Shown here piece by piece: positions 37,965 through 59,531 of a stretch of DNA of 64,000 nt. This DNA comes from Coturnix japonica. Taxonomy: Eukaryota > Chordata > Aves > Galliformes > Phasianidae. The stretch's first letter is position 1. Every line of letters begins with the position of its first letter. The notes under the pieces are model-generated. The model ran no database searches. It was not told where the DNA came from and was given only the letters and a program-made list of their open reading frames with translations. Location: NCBI RefSeq assembly GCF_001577835.2, contig NC_029521.1:5690213-5754212 (forward strand). Reading direction: 5' to 3'. The translations under genes were made by a program, and so were the position numbers.

Positions 37965-39835
37965 CCCCGTCTTTGTGAGTTTCCTTAAATCAGACGTGGG
38001 TAGGAAAATTCTCAGTCTGGTAATTCTTACACCCTCATGATTTTCATCTAATCTGTAGCCCGAAGTTAATTTTTAGTCAGAGTTTCCTTCTGTTAGTTCT
38101 TTAGTTTCATAGTAGGACATTAAGGGAAAAGGAGAATTAAAAGAAATTACTCAAAATCAGATTTCACATTAGAAAGCAAAATCTCAGTCCAGGAAGCCAG
38201 TGGTTCTCAGGTGTGCATATGTATATGTGTATGTACGCATATGAATATAAACACAATTGTGTGTGTGTTTACAAGCCACAAACCATGCTGAAATCAGCCT
38301 TTCCCCTGGAGGTTTTGATGTGGGACCAGGGAAGGAGAGGGCGTCCCAGCAATCCCCAGTACACAGCAAGACTATTCTCTGTTCACCCCAAATCATCAGC
38401 CAGGCATACCCCAGAATTTCTCCAACTAGGCAGAAAACAACCAAAGGAAAGAGCCAAGACTTACAAGCTTCTTTGCACTCTCCTTAATGTCAATCTGATT
38501 TTAAGCGAGAGAAAAGCATTAGGAAGAGTTTTGTCTCTGGCTTTGCTACTTCCCAGCTGTACCTACAATCAAAACACCACAAATAAGGGCTTCCCCCACC
38601 TCCTATCCAGCGACATACTCAGTGAAAAACAGGAACACTTCAACTATTATGGCCGAGGACCAGAGAAGTGTTATTTATTCAGGCCAGATCCCTACTTAAT
38701 TAGGCCATGAGAGCACAGCCATTGCCTGGTAATAAGAGGCATCGCTACATAAATAAAATGAAATACAAGCAGCTTTTCCAACAGAGTAGAAATAGCCCTG
38801 TCTGGCTGATAACATTGCTTTATGCGTTAAAGCAAAGTCACTGTGATTCTTGCAAAAGTTAATTCAGCTGAATGGGCTTCACTGGGGCAGCTCATGTCTG
38901 TCAGCAGTGCACTTTGTGTTCCGCTAAGTGGTGTGTCCATATGCCTCGGGGATGCTGAGAGTTCTCTCTGGTTTATGGCAGGAGGGAACTATCCTTTGTT
39001 TTAGCCATAGGAAGAAGGAATAACGATGCCTTATGATACAGGATAAAGCTGCTGTTAGATACCATCCCTAAAGCTGTACCAGCTATGATGGTCTGGGGCA
39101 AGGTGCTGATGAGCAGGCTCCAAGCGTTTTGCATTCTCATACTTGGGCTGATTTGATTTTGCTTAGGAATGGAACAAAGCTATATAAACTGTATAGTTTG
39201 CGGCACTATGAGACTATTTCTATTTATAAAGTAGCTCATTAGGGTGGTCCAAAAGGTATTACAGCCCTCTGTGGTTACTGTTCAACACACTTTGATTTGC
39301 AGACAATGACAATCCCGTTCACAGAGGCTGAAATAACCAAGAGTGTTACTAGTACCGTGGCTTTACTTTCTCTTCTGCCTACTTTGTGTTTGAGAAAACT
39401 GCCAAGGAATAATATATACACGTGTGTCTCTAAGAAAAAATAATACTAAGATTGGCAGAAAACATTTCTTGCTTTTCATGTTCAGTAACTTCTGTCTGCT
39501 TTTTCAGTTATTTATATAAGTTCAGAAAGATGTCAAAGGAAAGGACAAGAAACAGTATTAAAGCGTGTGCATGAAGCACTTATTTTTGTACACTTAGTAC
39601 AATGTTTGTATAGAGTTTTAACACTATGAAGTGTAGAAAAATCACATCATCCATTTACTGGAGGAAAATCATGTATGTTTATAGAGAATGAAGTGGCAAT
39701 AGCATCTCGATCATCCATTATGAGAAAATGATAACTGGGATTAAATTCTGTGAAGCAAATCTGTAATTCTGGAGTAATCAAAGGGTATTAACTGGACTTT
39801 GAAATCTCATTAAAACTTTTAAAACCACTATGAGT
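37965..39835 (+). other. A1CF: A1CF 3' UTR
   Basis: Follows the TAG. Candidate poly(A) signals are AATAAA at 38752-38757 and ATTAAA at 39809-39814, the latter followed by a T/G-rich stretch. The AT-rich composition with runs such as TTTGTATAG supports a long 3' UTR, but the true end is not proven. Confidence 0.5.
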
Positions 39836-40369
39836 GCCTCAGTTTTTTTATACCTTAAGTTCTACCTGAAAGAGTCATCCTGTACAATGCAAATAAGAGC
39901 GCACTTAACAGTGCAGGAAAACCTATTGCTAGCATACAACATGTAACTCTGTAGGCATCCCTAGCAAACCAAACAGGATTTCTCCAAAGTAGTCTGACAT
40001 TGCTTTAAACGCTTACAAAGAGGTCAGCTGTATTCTGGTCTTTAGCAAGAGCAGCAGCTCTGCCAGTTCTGTTATTTTACCTCATTAAATGTTCCTGCTG
40101 TCCTGCTTTCGTTTGTTTGAAATCAGGGCAATGGCAGGATTCACTTTTGTGCTGTAACACTTCCCCTCCTGCTTTTCAGAGAACACAGAATCCCTCTTTG
40201 CTCTACAGTTGTCTGATGAATTTTGGAGAGTGTAACGTTATAACGGGATGATAATAGCAGGGTCTTTGGCTACAGCAAATGAGAACAAGCCCAAACACAG
40301 CAGCCACAGATACAGAAACAAAGGAAAAGAGCTGCTTACCTTTAGAAGATCCCAGGGAGGTGGGGATAT

Positions 40370-40560
40370 CTAACAAGAAGTAGCCTCAGCTCCACCCCCA
40401 GCCTTTCAGTGAGGTCTGGGAAGAGGTTGATCCTGGCTTCACCCCTTGCAGTAATTCACCTGCATTGCTTACACCTGAGCTCCCCTGGGTTGGCCCTGCC
40501 TTCCCTCCAGGTGCTCAGTCACTGCTTCAGGCCACGACTCAGCACTTCCACTACAGAGAG
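40370..40560 (+). repeat. Dispersed repeat, copy 2 (family unassigned)
   Basis: Second copy of the repeat seen at 14325-14530, same block order and orientation, e.g. CCAGCCTTTCAGTGAGGT and AGGTGCTCAGTCACTGC followed by TTCAGGCCACGAC. This copy has extra sequence between the TGATC block and the CACCTG block. No flanking similarity between copies. Confidence 0.6.
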
Positions 40561-42012
40561 TAAGGAGGATTTTCAAGAAAACTGGAACTCACATTCTAAC
40601 TTGAAATGAAAACAGTATTTCTGATTTGTAAAGGTACAGGTTCCTACTGGATAGCAAGACAGAGCCAAAAACCATGTACATCCTCCAACAAATAAGTCCC
40701 AGATATGTTTCAGCTATGAGCAAATGGTGAGAAATCAGCAGACTTTACTGGAGCTGGATAAACCCTGAAACATCCCACTTGGAAAGTATCTTTCATGTCC
40801 CACTGTAACCTCTTCTAGAAGCCTATGGGATAGAGTCTTCAGGGAGTCTGAAAGCGATTGCTTTATTGTTGAGTTTGCATGGCTCCCATAGATAATCTCA
40901 TCTCCCAGTCACACACGTACCTACATCTCCCCTATTCTGGGAAAAATACTCTCAAATATGACATTCAAGTTGGGGACAAGCAGCCTGGGTTCACTCTTAT
41001 GGGATGCTCCTTTCCTTTAAGGAGTGGAAATTATTGTCCCTGTCAGTACTGAGATCCACCACCTTGGACACCTCTCCAGACCCGGATCCTTGCCATAGCT
41101 GCTGGCTGGTTGACCTGCAAAGGTCTTCTGTGCATCATGCAAACACTCAAAAGCCCACAAGAAAACCAAGAGGCTGCAGAGAGAGATTCTCCTCTTTCTC
41201 TCCCTAGCCTCGGGTCAGATCCTAATTTATCATCTACTACAGAACCAAATACTGTTGGTGACTTGGGAGGGACGTGATCGAGCTTTGCAAAGCAGGTCAG
41301 CAGAGCCAAGATTAGCACAGACGTGTGCACCTCCTGGATAAGTTTCTGAAGTTCATATTAGTTTATGTTCTGTGATAAAAAAAGGTGGAACTTCTGCTCT
41401 CCTTTCTAGCACGTACGCAAGGCACAAATGGCTCCGTATCAGAGGAGAGCAGCCCTGTCGAGCAACTGTGATGCGTAAAGCTAAATTTAGCAACTGGCAC
41501 GTTGCCTAAATTCTTAAATTTGTATGTGCTTTGGCTCTGTTCAATAGAGAACTTGTTCTCATGTAAAACTGCACTGGCACCTAGTGGCTTCTGAGTTCAT
41601 CACAGCCCCTTAAAGTGGTGTGAAATACTCCAAAAGGGCCATTTTTGTTGTATTTTGTTGTAACAATGGCAGAGTCATTTTGCAGACAGAAGTGGGGTGG
41701 ATGGACCTGTAGGACGAGCTGTTTGAAAAGGACATTAAGAAAACCTCTGAGGATTTAATTCCCTGCCTTGTTCCAAAACTCTCTCTTCTCTGATTCAAAA
41801 TTGCAATTGCTTTGAGCTCCTCCACATAGGAGTCTCTGAGACTCACTGCAGATGGTTTAAAATGAATAATTCATCTTCTCCTACTGATTTTAAAGAGAGG
41901 CAAAATTATCTGACTGACAATTCTCTGAAGAATTAAATAGATCACATACAAAATTAATATACATTGTTGGAGCTTATTAAACATTTACAATTGTTTAGCC
42001 ATGAGACACTAC

Positions 42013-42130
42013 AAGAATCAGAGAATCCATCTTGAGCTGGAAAGGACCTCAGAGTTCATCTATTTCCAATCTGCTGGCTGTGCTGGATGGGTTGCCATCC
42101 ATCAGAACAGGCTGCGGTGAGTCAGTTGTC
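42013..42130 (-). mobile_element. CR1 LINE fragment (3' end)
   Basis: Antisense CR1: CAAGAATCAGAGAATCCATC, TGAGCTGGAAAGGACCTCAG, then ATCAGAACAGGCTGC. Diverged, just past the ASAH2 3' end. Confidence 0.7.
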
Positions 42131-42279
42131 CTAGTCCTGTCCCAGCTGCAACTAAGACATCTTTTCTGATGTCTTCTGAATTCAGCAGTTCTTCCCTACT
42201 ATGTGGACTGGGCTCCATTTTATGGGCTGTTTTATTGCCTCAATTATGTCTCATTATGCATTAGTTCTCTCTGAGAGCC

Positions 42280-42604
42280 TGTTCACAATCAATAAGCATT
42301 TATTTAGTGAGTAAAGAAAAACAGAGCATTTCGTAGTACAGTGAGAATCAATGAGATCCATCTGGGACTGGTACTATTTGAATGAAAATATGGCAAACTA
42401 AGGGGGCTGAATTGCAAGTAAAAGTCAAAACTTTGCAGCAGGCTGAGCTTTGCATAGCAAAGGACAACGAGAAGCACATAAGGGACATTTTTCCCTTATG
42501 TGAGAGGAAAAATGCCACAGGAAACCTCCCAGGTGTTCATATGAACGTCACAGGTATCAAATCTACTGTTTGAAGGCAACAGTTCTTTTAATGAAAATGG
42601 TTGG
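42280..42604 (-). other. ASAH2: ASAH2 3' UTR with poly(A) signal
   Basis: Follows the TAG at 42607-42605. AATAAA on the minus strand at 42304-42299 lies about 300 bases past the stop and is the likely poly(A) signal. Confidence 0.6.
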
Positions 42605-53433
<10,829 letters not shown>

Positions 53434-54411
53434 GGCCCTGTGTGAGCAGAGAGGAGCCGATGGGATGGCAGACAGGACACCCCAGATATTTGGCCAGGTT
53501 GTATATTTGCCAAGCAGCCAAAGAAGATGCCTGAAGCCTCACTGCATTTGTGCAGCTTTTGCTCAGAACACACTATATTTTCATCACAACAATGGTTAAT
53601 TTGGGAAACTCGAGGCAAGACAAACATCTCTGTGCAAATGCATTTCTCTCCAGGATATAAAAAGTAGTGCCTGTGATAGCTTTCCTAGATAGAACCCTAT
53701 TGTAGAGATGCCAGCCTTCCTCCTGCTATGCAGAGCTTCTTGTCTTGGAAGCATCTGTGCAAGGCAGAAATAAGCCTTTAAGATAACTCTGGACATTGTC
53801 ATACATGCTTGGGTTTATCTGTAGGCAAAATGGCCCCAGATGCTGTTCCTTTATATACTTCTGCCCTTGAGTGATGCCCACACCTGACCAAAGGGGCAGA
53901 TTTCTGAGGGTCCTTGGGGATCTCTGTTCTTGGTGGTGTCCCCATGCAATGCGGGAACCACCAGCCTTGAGTGACTGGGTTTTGCCCCTGTGGCTGTGTC
54001 TCAGCATGGAGGATGGACACACAATTGGAGAGGGAATTTATGGTCTCAGAAGCATGGCAATGAGAAATGTCACCACCAGCTGATCACCCAAACTTTCTAT
54101 ATATGTCCTCACCATCAGTTTATTTTACCACAGTGAGATAAAATATCTGTGGTCACTGCTGAACTTCACCTAACAGATCTTTTAGTGGCAAGAAACCTTC
54201 CCCTTTCTTGCCTTTGCATTTTATTACAGAAACTAGGAGCAGGCAACCTATCAAACATCGCAACCTATCCAGGCAATCAATATCACAGTGCCATCCCAAA
54301 ACACATCCACACAATAGGTAATTTGTTCTTCAAGTGATTAAACAGCTGAAGTAACAGTAGAAAGTGAAAAACAGCACCACAGAATCTCAACAACACCTCA
54401 TGCAAACTCAC

Positions 54412-54520
54412 CTTGCAGCGCAGCCTCCAAGGGTTTTGGTGTTCTGGGTGCTGTCAGGCTTTGGTGCACTCAATGCTGTCTCTGTACCTGTGGTCTCTCA
54501 CGTGTCCCAGGGGTTGGAGG
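54412..54520 (-). other. Candidate ASAH2 5' noncoding exon
   Basis: A perfect donor, CTGCAAG followed by GTGAGT, ends at 54412 on the minus strand, about 1 kb upstream of the acceptor that precedes the ASAH2 ATG. The upper border is a guess. Transcript data would be needed to confirm it. Confidence 0.25.
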
Positions 54521-55411
54521 AACATCTTCCTGCTTGAAACCTGCTGAAAAGTCCAGCTTGAAAATGATTGCTGTTACAGCCCTGTGAGTCAGGCTTCACG
54601 CAAGATAAGGGGAAGCAGATCAATAATTTTTACTGCAAAAGCAGGCAGAGTTTTTCCGTGCATTTAAGTAATGAATGGTGCCCGTCTCTTCATTGCAACC
54701 TTTTTAGGACTGTGTAGATCGCCTCTGGTGCACCAGGAACTCGGGAACAGGCTTGTTCCCTCCTCTTTGCTTCATCACTGCCTGATCAGCCTGCAGGATC
54801 CTGCTGCGAGCCCCAGTCCTCATGGAAGATCAGTCCCAATGTTTTACAGACTTCACTCAATTACAGAGTCATGCTCTTCTAAGGCCTGTTTTATCCATAG
54901 AGCTGTATCTGTTCTTCCCAAACGTGGTGGGAGCCATCACATCCCTGAGACAGCAGCCACTTGCCCTTGCTTGCCTAAAGGCCCTACAACTAATCGGGGG
55001 ATTTAAGGATGGGACCACATACATTTTCCATCCCACTCAGCTTCCAAACATTAAAGGAGACACCGTTTTCCACTTTCATCCCCATTTTTATCATACTCCC
55101 AATCCAAAGGGTTAATATATCAGTGAGCAACCTGAGTCATGGCTTCAAAGTCCCCTCCAGTATTTTGCTCAGTCTCAGCAGATTTCAGGCTGGCTGGTGA
55201 GGAGAAATAAGATTTCTTGATACGTTATCTCCTTGCTGTGATACCAATGGAACATGCTGGCCCTGCAGCTGGTGGAAAACAGCCTGCAAGGCAGGATGCC
55301 ACGGCTGCAGGCGGGGCATTGGAAGGACGTGAACTCTTTCCAAAGGTGATATATTGGCTATTCATTGTGAGACTGAGTTTTCAAGAGTCAGAATAGTGAT
55401 GGTCTGCTCAT

Positions 55412-55620
55412 CTTATAGAACCATAGAGTGACTTGGGTTGGAAGGGACCTTAACATCCACCCAGTGACAACCCCTTGTGATGGGCATCCTCCCTGGATGA
55501 GGCTGCCCAGGCCCCCATCCAGCCCGGCCTTGAGCACACCCAGGGGTGGGGAAGCCACAGCTTCTTTGGGCAGCCTGTGCTGGAGACTGACAGCTCTGCT
55601 CTTACAAACTCACAGGAGGC
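55412..55620 (-). mobile_element. CR1 LINE fragment (3' end)
   Basis: Antisense CR1: TAGAACCATAGAGTGACTTG, GGTTGGAAGGGACCTTAACA, CATCCAGCCCGGCCTTGAGC, GGGCAGCCTGTGC. Well preserved, so probably a younger copy than most here. Confidence 0.92.
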
Positions 55621-56627
55621 CACAATCTTCTTCCATGTCCACCAAAGCCTGGAATCCCACCTGCGAGGAGGGAAAGCAGTTCTGAAGCCTTTTGCGAAAG
55701 GCTGCTTATTTAATACAGAACGTCCAAAGTCCTTTTTATATGGATCCTGATGGCAGGAGATAAAGTTTCTGAGCAGAGCTATCAGCAAAATCCTTTGGGG
55801 CTCTGGCAGAGACAGGCAGGGCGACTCAGGCAGCACCACGCAGATCTCCCCTCCTGATTTCCCAGCCAAAGCACCCAGACAGCAGCAGGGAACTCCATCA
55901 GGTGAAGAGCTGGCTTTGGGGAAGACCATGGAAATGGTGATATGTAGAACCAGATGCCATCTCAGTGACAGCCTCTGAGCTCCTCCTTGTTCCTTGTAGC
56001 CTACAAAACACTAGGTGGGAATGGGAAAATAAGTGATAGCAGAGGCTCAACCACCTCATCTACATGAGCAGGCAAACAGATCTGTACGTGCCCAGATTTA
56101 CAGTCCTGGCTGCTGAACCCACATGCAAGAAGCTGAGATAGACCAAAATTAACCTAAACCAACTGCTACTCACTGCTCATCTGACTGTGCCAGATGGGCA
56201 ACAGTGGTAACGCACACAAAGCTTTGAAACAGCACCTCAAAGGTCCACAGCAATAACCCAATGCATCACCAAGAGCTGCAAGGGAGACCCTTGGGCTCCA
56301 GAATTGTATTGCAATGTCTGGAGATGGAGATGCTCCCTGCAGCTGCAGGACTGGTGGGGGTTGGCAGAAGTGGAGGCTGGGACCCACAGGGCAGCCAGCA
56401 ACACTTTCTGTGCTTAGGAGACATCAGAAGGAACCACACAGCAAATTTAGGCTTCATTCATTGCCCCAAACTGATTCCCTCCCCCTGGAGGCCTTTGCTA
56501 ACTTGGTGCCTGGTCATGTTTGGAAGCTGAATTGCTCCAGTACAACACCAGGAAACTCTTCTTGGGAATGTCTTCCTGCTCACTGGCCCAGAGATGGGAA
56601 CATGGCAAAGCAGAACAGGGGGGGGGG

Positions 56628-56639
56628 GGCTGGAAGGGC
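56628..56639 (+). repeat. G12 homopolymer
   Basis: Twelve consecutive guanines. Likely polymorphic and error-prone in sequencing. Confidence 0.9.
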
Positions 56640-57889
56640 CAAAAACCTCAGCTTCTTCTCCCAGACACCAACTACTGCAGGGTCCTTCTCAGCTCTAAGC
56701 CCTCTTTATTTTCCAGCTTGTACTTCTGGGCGTGCTATTTTACCTCAGAAAAAGAGTCATGCCTTAAAACCTTGCTTCTCACTACTGTTAAGTGCCCTTA
56801 CAGATGTCCATTGAAGGAGAAAGTGGGTACACATACCATACCTGAGCGTCCTGGGGGAGATGCTGAACTCAACACGGCATTACTGGGCTCAGCATCCCTG
56901 CCTGCCCCATTGATCTCTCAGGACAGCACAGCAAAGCTTTACCAAAGCACAGCTCTGCCGTGAGCAAACAAAACGCAACCAACGTTCAGCAAGACCCATG
57001 CAGTAAGTCAGACACTACAATGCAGAATTGAGCAGATTCCATTTAATGTCATGTGCATATATCCATACATTACTCATGTCAATGGTTTTGATGTGCGTGA
57101 TGCCAGGTCTTGAAAAATCTACTTATTCATTTACATCTGGGAGCATCAAATTCTCTCGAGCAATCGCCTCGGGATGGATTTGCTGTTTTAAAATCAGCTT
57201 CCAACCGCACACTTGCAAAGACAATTGGTGTGAACTCAAGGCAAAGCATGCAGAGCTAATCCCTACAACTTGCAGATGGCTCTGCAAGTGCTGCTGCAAA
57301 AGGGCTTTTGCCAAGAAACGTGGAGTAGGAAGAAATCCTCTCCCTTCCAGGGAGAGATGTGAAGGGAACAGGCTCATCTTGCTCAGCATCCCAGGCAACA
57401 GCGAGGCAAAGCAGCAAGTAACACAGAAATGACTCGAGGAGGTTGAGAAAGAGGGCAGAGAAGTGAAGATAAACCACCACCAGCAGCAGCAGCCCTAACA
57501 TAAAACAGAAGAAACCAAAAATGATACTGTCACCATCAAGTACTCACAGCAGTGGGGCATTTTGGGCAGCTCCTGGGGCTGCCAGGCCTGCCTGCCCTGC
57601 CACAGCTCTTTTGGGGTAGATTTTTCAAGCCCTGGGGATGGCTCCAAGGAGGGCTCGTCAGCTCCGCTCCCAGCTCCCGCATGGTCAGAATGTATTGCAT
57701 AGTACTTAATTCAGATAAGGCACCGGTTTGCCAAAGGTGAACAGCAATTCAACAGCAATGCAGTTTCCATACAATCCAAATTTGATGGCCTACAGTGCAA
57801 TTACATGTTAAAAAAAAATCAAAGGCAAAAGGTTGGGAAGATTAAACCCAGGTAAAATTTAAGTTTAATACTAAAAACATAAAAGGAAA

Positions 57890-59351
57890 CTACATTTTTC
57901 AAAAGCCTTTTTATTTTCCTTCACCATTGTTGTTTTACAATACAAATATCACCTTGTGAATACACAAAAACCCTACAGAAGATAACTCTGCTTCACGTAA
58001 AATACAGAATGTATATATATCTATATATATATATTCATATATTTTTCTCTCTTCATTCTTTAAAAAAAACTATTTTGTTCTGCACATTGGCAAGTTTAGG
58101 ATAGAATACTTCCCCAAACATACAGTATGTATGGAAGGAGTGAAACTTAATAGTTACATGCAGTTTCTGCACAAATATTTTAAAGAAATAGATTCTCTTT
58201 GTTGTTTTTCCAACAACAGCTCAACATGGGATGGAGAAACCATTTGTAGTTCACTCAGTGATCATTTGTAAAAGTCTTAAAAAACAGGAATTCATGGCTG
58301 TTTTCTTATTAAAACACAGCTACCAAGTAGACAATAAAGTGATTCATTTTAGTGTGACCTGCTCACAATGTGTGAACGAGATCTGACCCTTCTCATTTGG
58401 TTTATCCCTACCCATGGCAATTTCAACATCATAAGCAAATTTCCAGTTTAATTTAGCTATAAATGCAAAAATTAGTAGTTATACAGTATATATAATTCTG
58501 CTTTCATGGAATACTTTATTTTAAATAAAAACATTTAAGACTGCCTACCGACCATACAATCAAGACAAGAAAGGCACTAGAAACATAGACAAATCTCTCT
58601 CTCCCAAGAAGCATCTTCTTTACATTTTAACTCTCTATTCTCTGACACGTAAAAATCTGTTTTTAAATTGAATTTTCATACACATTTTGAAAAATAAAGT
58701 TAGGAAATACTTAGAAAATCACTTTACAACTCTTTTTTTTTTTCTTCTTTTTTTTTTTTTGCACTTTTTGACACAGTCACTGCAGATTCTACAAAACCAA
58801 TGTTAGCAAACCTTCCTGTGTCTATCATCTCGTTTGTAGCGCGGTGCAACAGGTAGAAAGACTTCTGGATTTTACCCGAGGCAGGTATTCAGAAACCTTC
58901 ACAGAGTCATTAGCTAGAAAATGGCTTACAGCCCAATCTTTGGGGCAAGAGATATGAAAAGTATGTTTTCCCAAGAAAATAATACGCATTATTCCCAGAC
59001 GTGACTGGAAAGACCAGAACTTATGATATAAAAGCTTTCATTTATGCTGTCGCATCAATATACAAAGGAACATGGTGATGGGTAATGTAAATCCCAAATC
59101 TATTAACAAGAAATGTATAACAGTGCGTGGTAAGTTAAATTCTCTTTATTGTTGTCCAACGCAGATCCTTTGGAGAGAAAAAAAAGATCACAGTGCTTAC
59201 CAGGTAACTGAATAGGTTAAGTCAAGGGAGCTGTTAAAAGAAAAGGGTTAGGGAGGGGCTGGGGTTCTTTTGTTGTTTTTTTATGGCATCTTCTTGCATG
59301 GAGTTTTAGCACTTGGGACAGGCCCTTTCCCCTCTGTCCGCCAACACGCTG
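57890..59351 (-). other. SGMS1: SGMS1 3' UTR
   Basis: AU-rich sequence following the TAA. Candidate AATAAA signals on the minus strand lie at 59150-59145, 58520-58515 and 57915-57910; the last, most distal one is taken as the main end. Includes a 29-base T/C homopolymer-like run at 58732-58760 (A-rich in the transcript) and an AT repeat at about 58013-58042. Confidence 0.5.
58732..58760 (+). repeat. Poly-T tract in SGMS1 3' UTR
   Basis: T run with two interrupting C bases; reads as A-rich in the SGMS1 transcript. Confidence 0.85.
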
Positions 59352-59531
59352 TTATGTGTCATTCACCAGCCGGCTGTACTTCACCTGCCTGCCCCGGTGC
59401 AGCACCGGCCAGGGGAAGGGCCAGTGGTAGGAGCGAGGTACGATTCCTTGGACATTCTTTTCAAAGTACTGGAAAGGCTTGTACCACCAGACCCTTGCGA
59501 GGAGGTTGGTTTGGGAAGCTTCTTTTAGCAC
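59352..59531 (-). CDS. SGMS1: SGMS1 terminal coding exon
   Basis: VLKEASQTNLLARVWWYKPF.. VPRSYHWPFPWPVLHRGRQV.. VNDT and TAA at 59354-59352. Acceptor TTTCTGCAG. Cytosolic tail. Confidence 0.95.
   Translation of the reverse strand: MLKEASQTNLLARVWWYKPFQYFEKNVQGIVPRSYHWPFPWPVLHRGRQVKYSRLVNDT

Larger units (their letters stand above)
39836..42279. other. A1CF-ASAH2 convergent intergenic gap
   Basis: Between the 3' ends of two convergent genes. Holds the second copy of the unassigned dispersed repeat and an antisense CR1 piece. No gene seen. Confidence 0.65.
53440..57889. other. ASAH2-SGMS1 intergenic spacer
   Basis: 4.4 kb between the ASAH2 start and the SGMS1 poly(A) region. Holds one antisense CR1 piece and a run of 12 G at 56628-56639. 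No coding exon is recognised; the ASAH2 promoter presumably lies here. Confidence 0.6.

Noticed and set aside
57256-57501. 81-codon minus-strand frame with a signal-peptide-like start (MLGLLLLVVVYLHF)
   Set aside because: The hydrophobic start comes from a CAG/CTG-type repeat; the rest is featureless and there is no supporting context.
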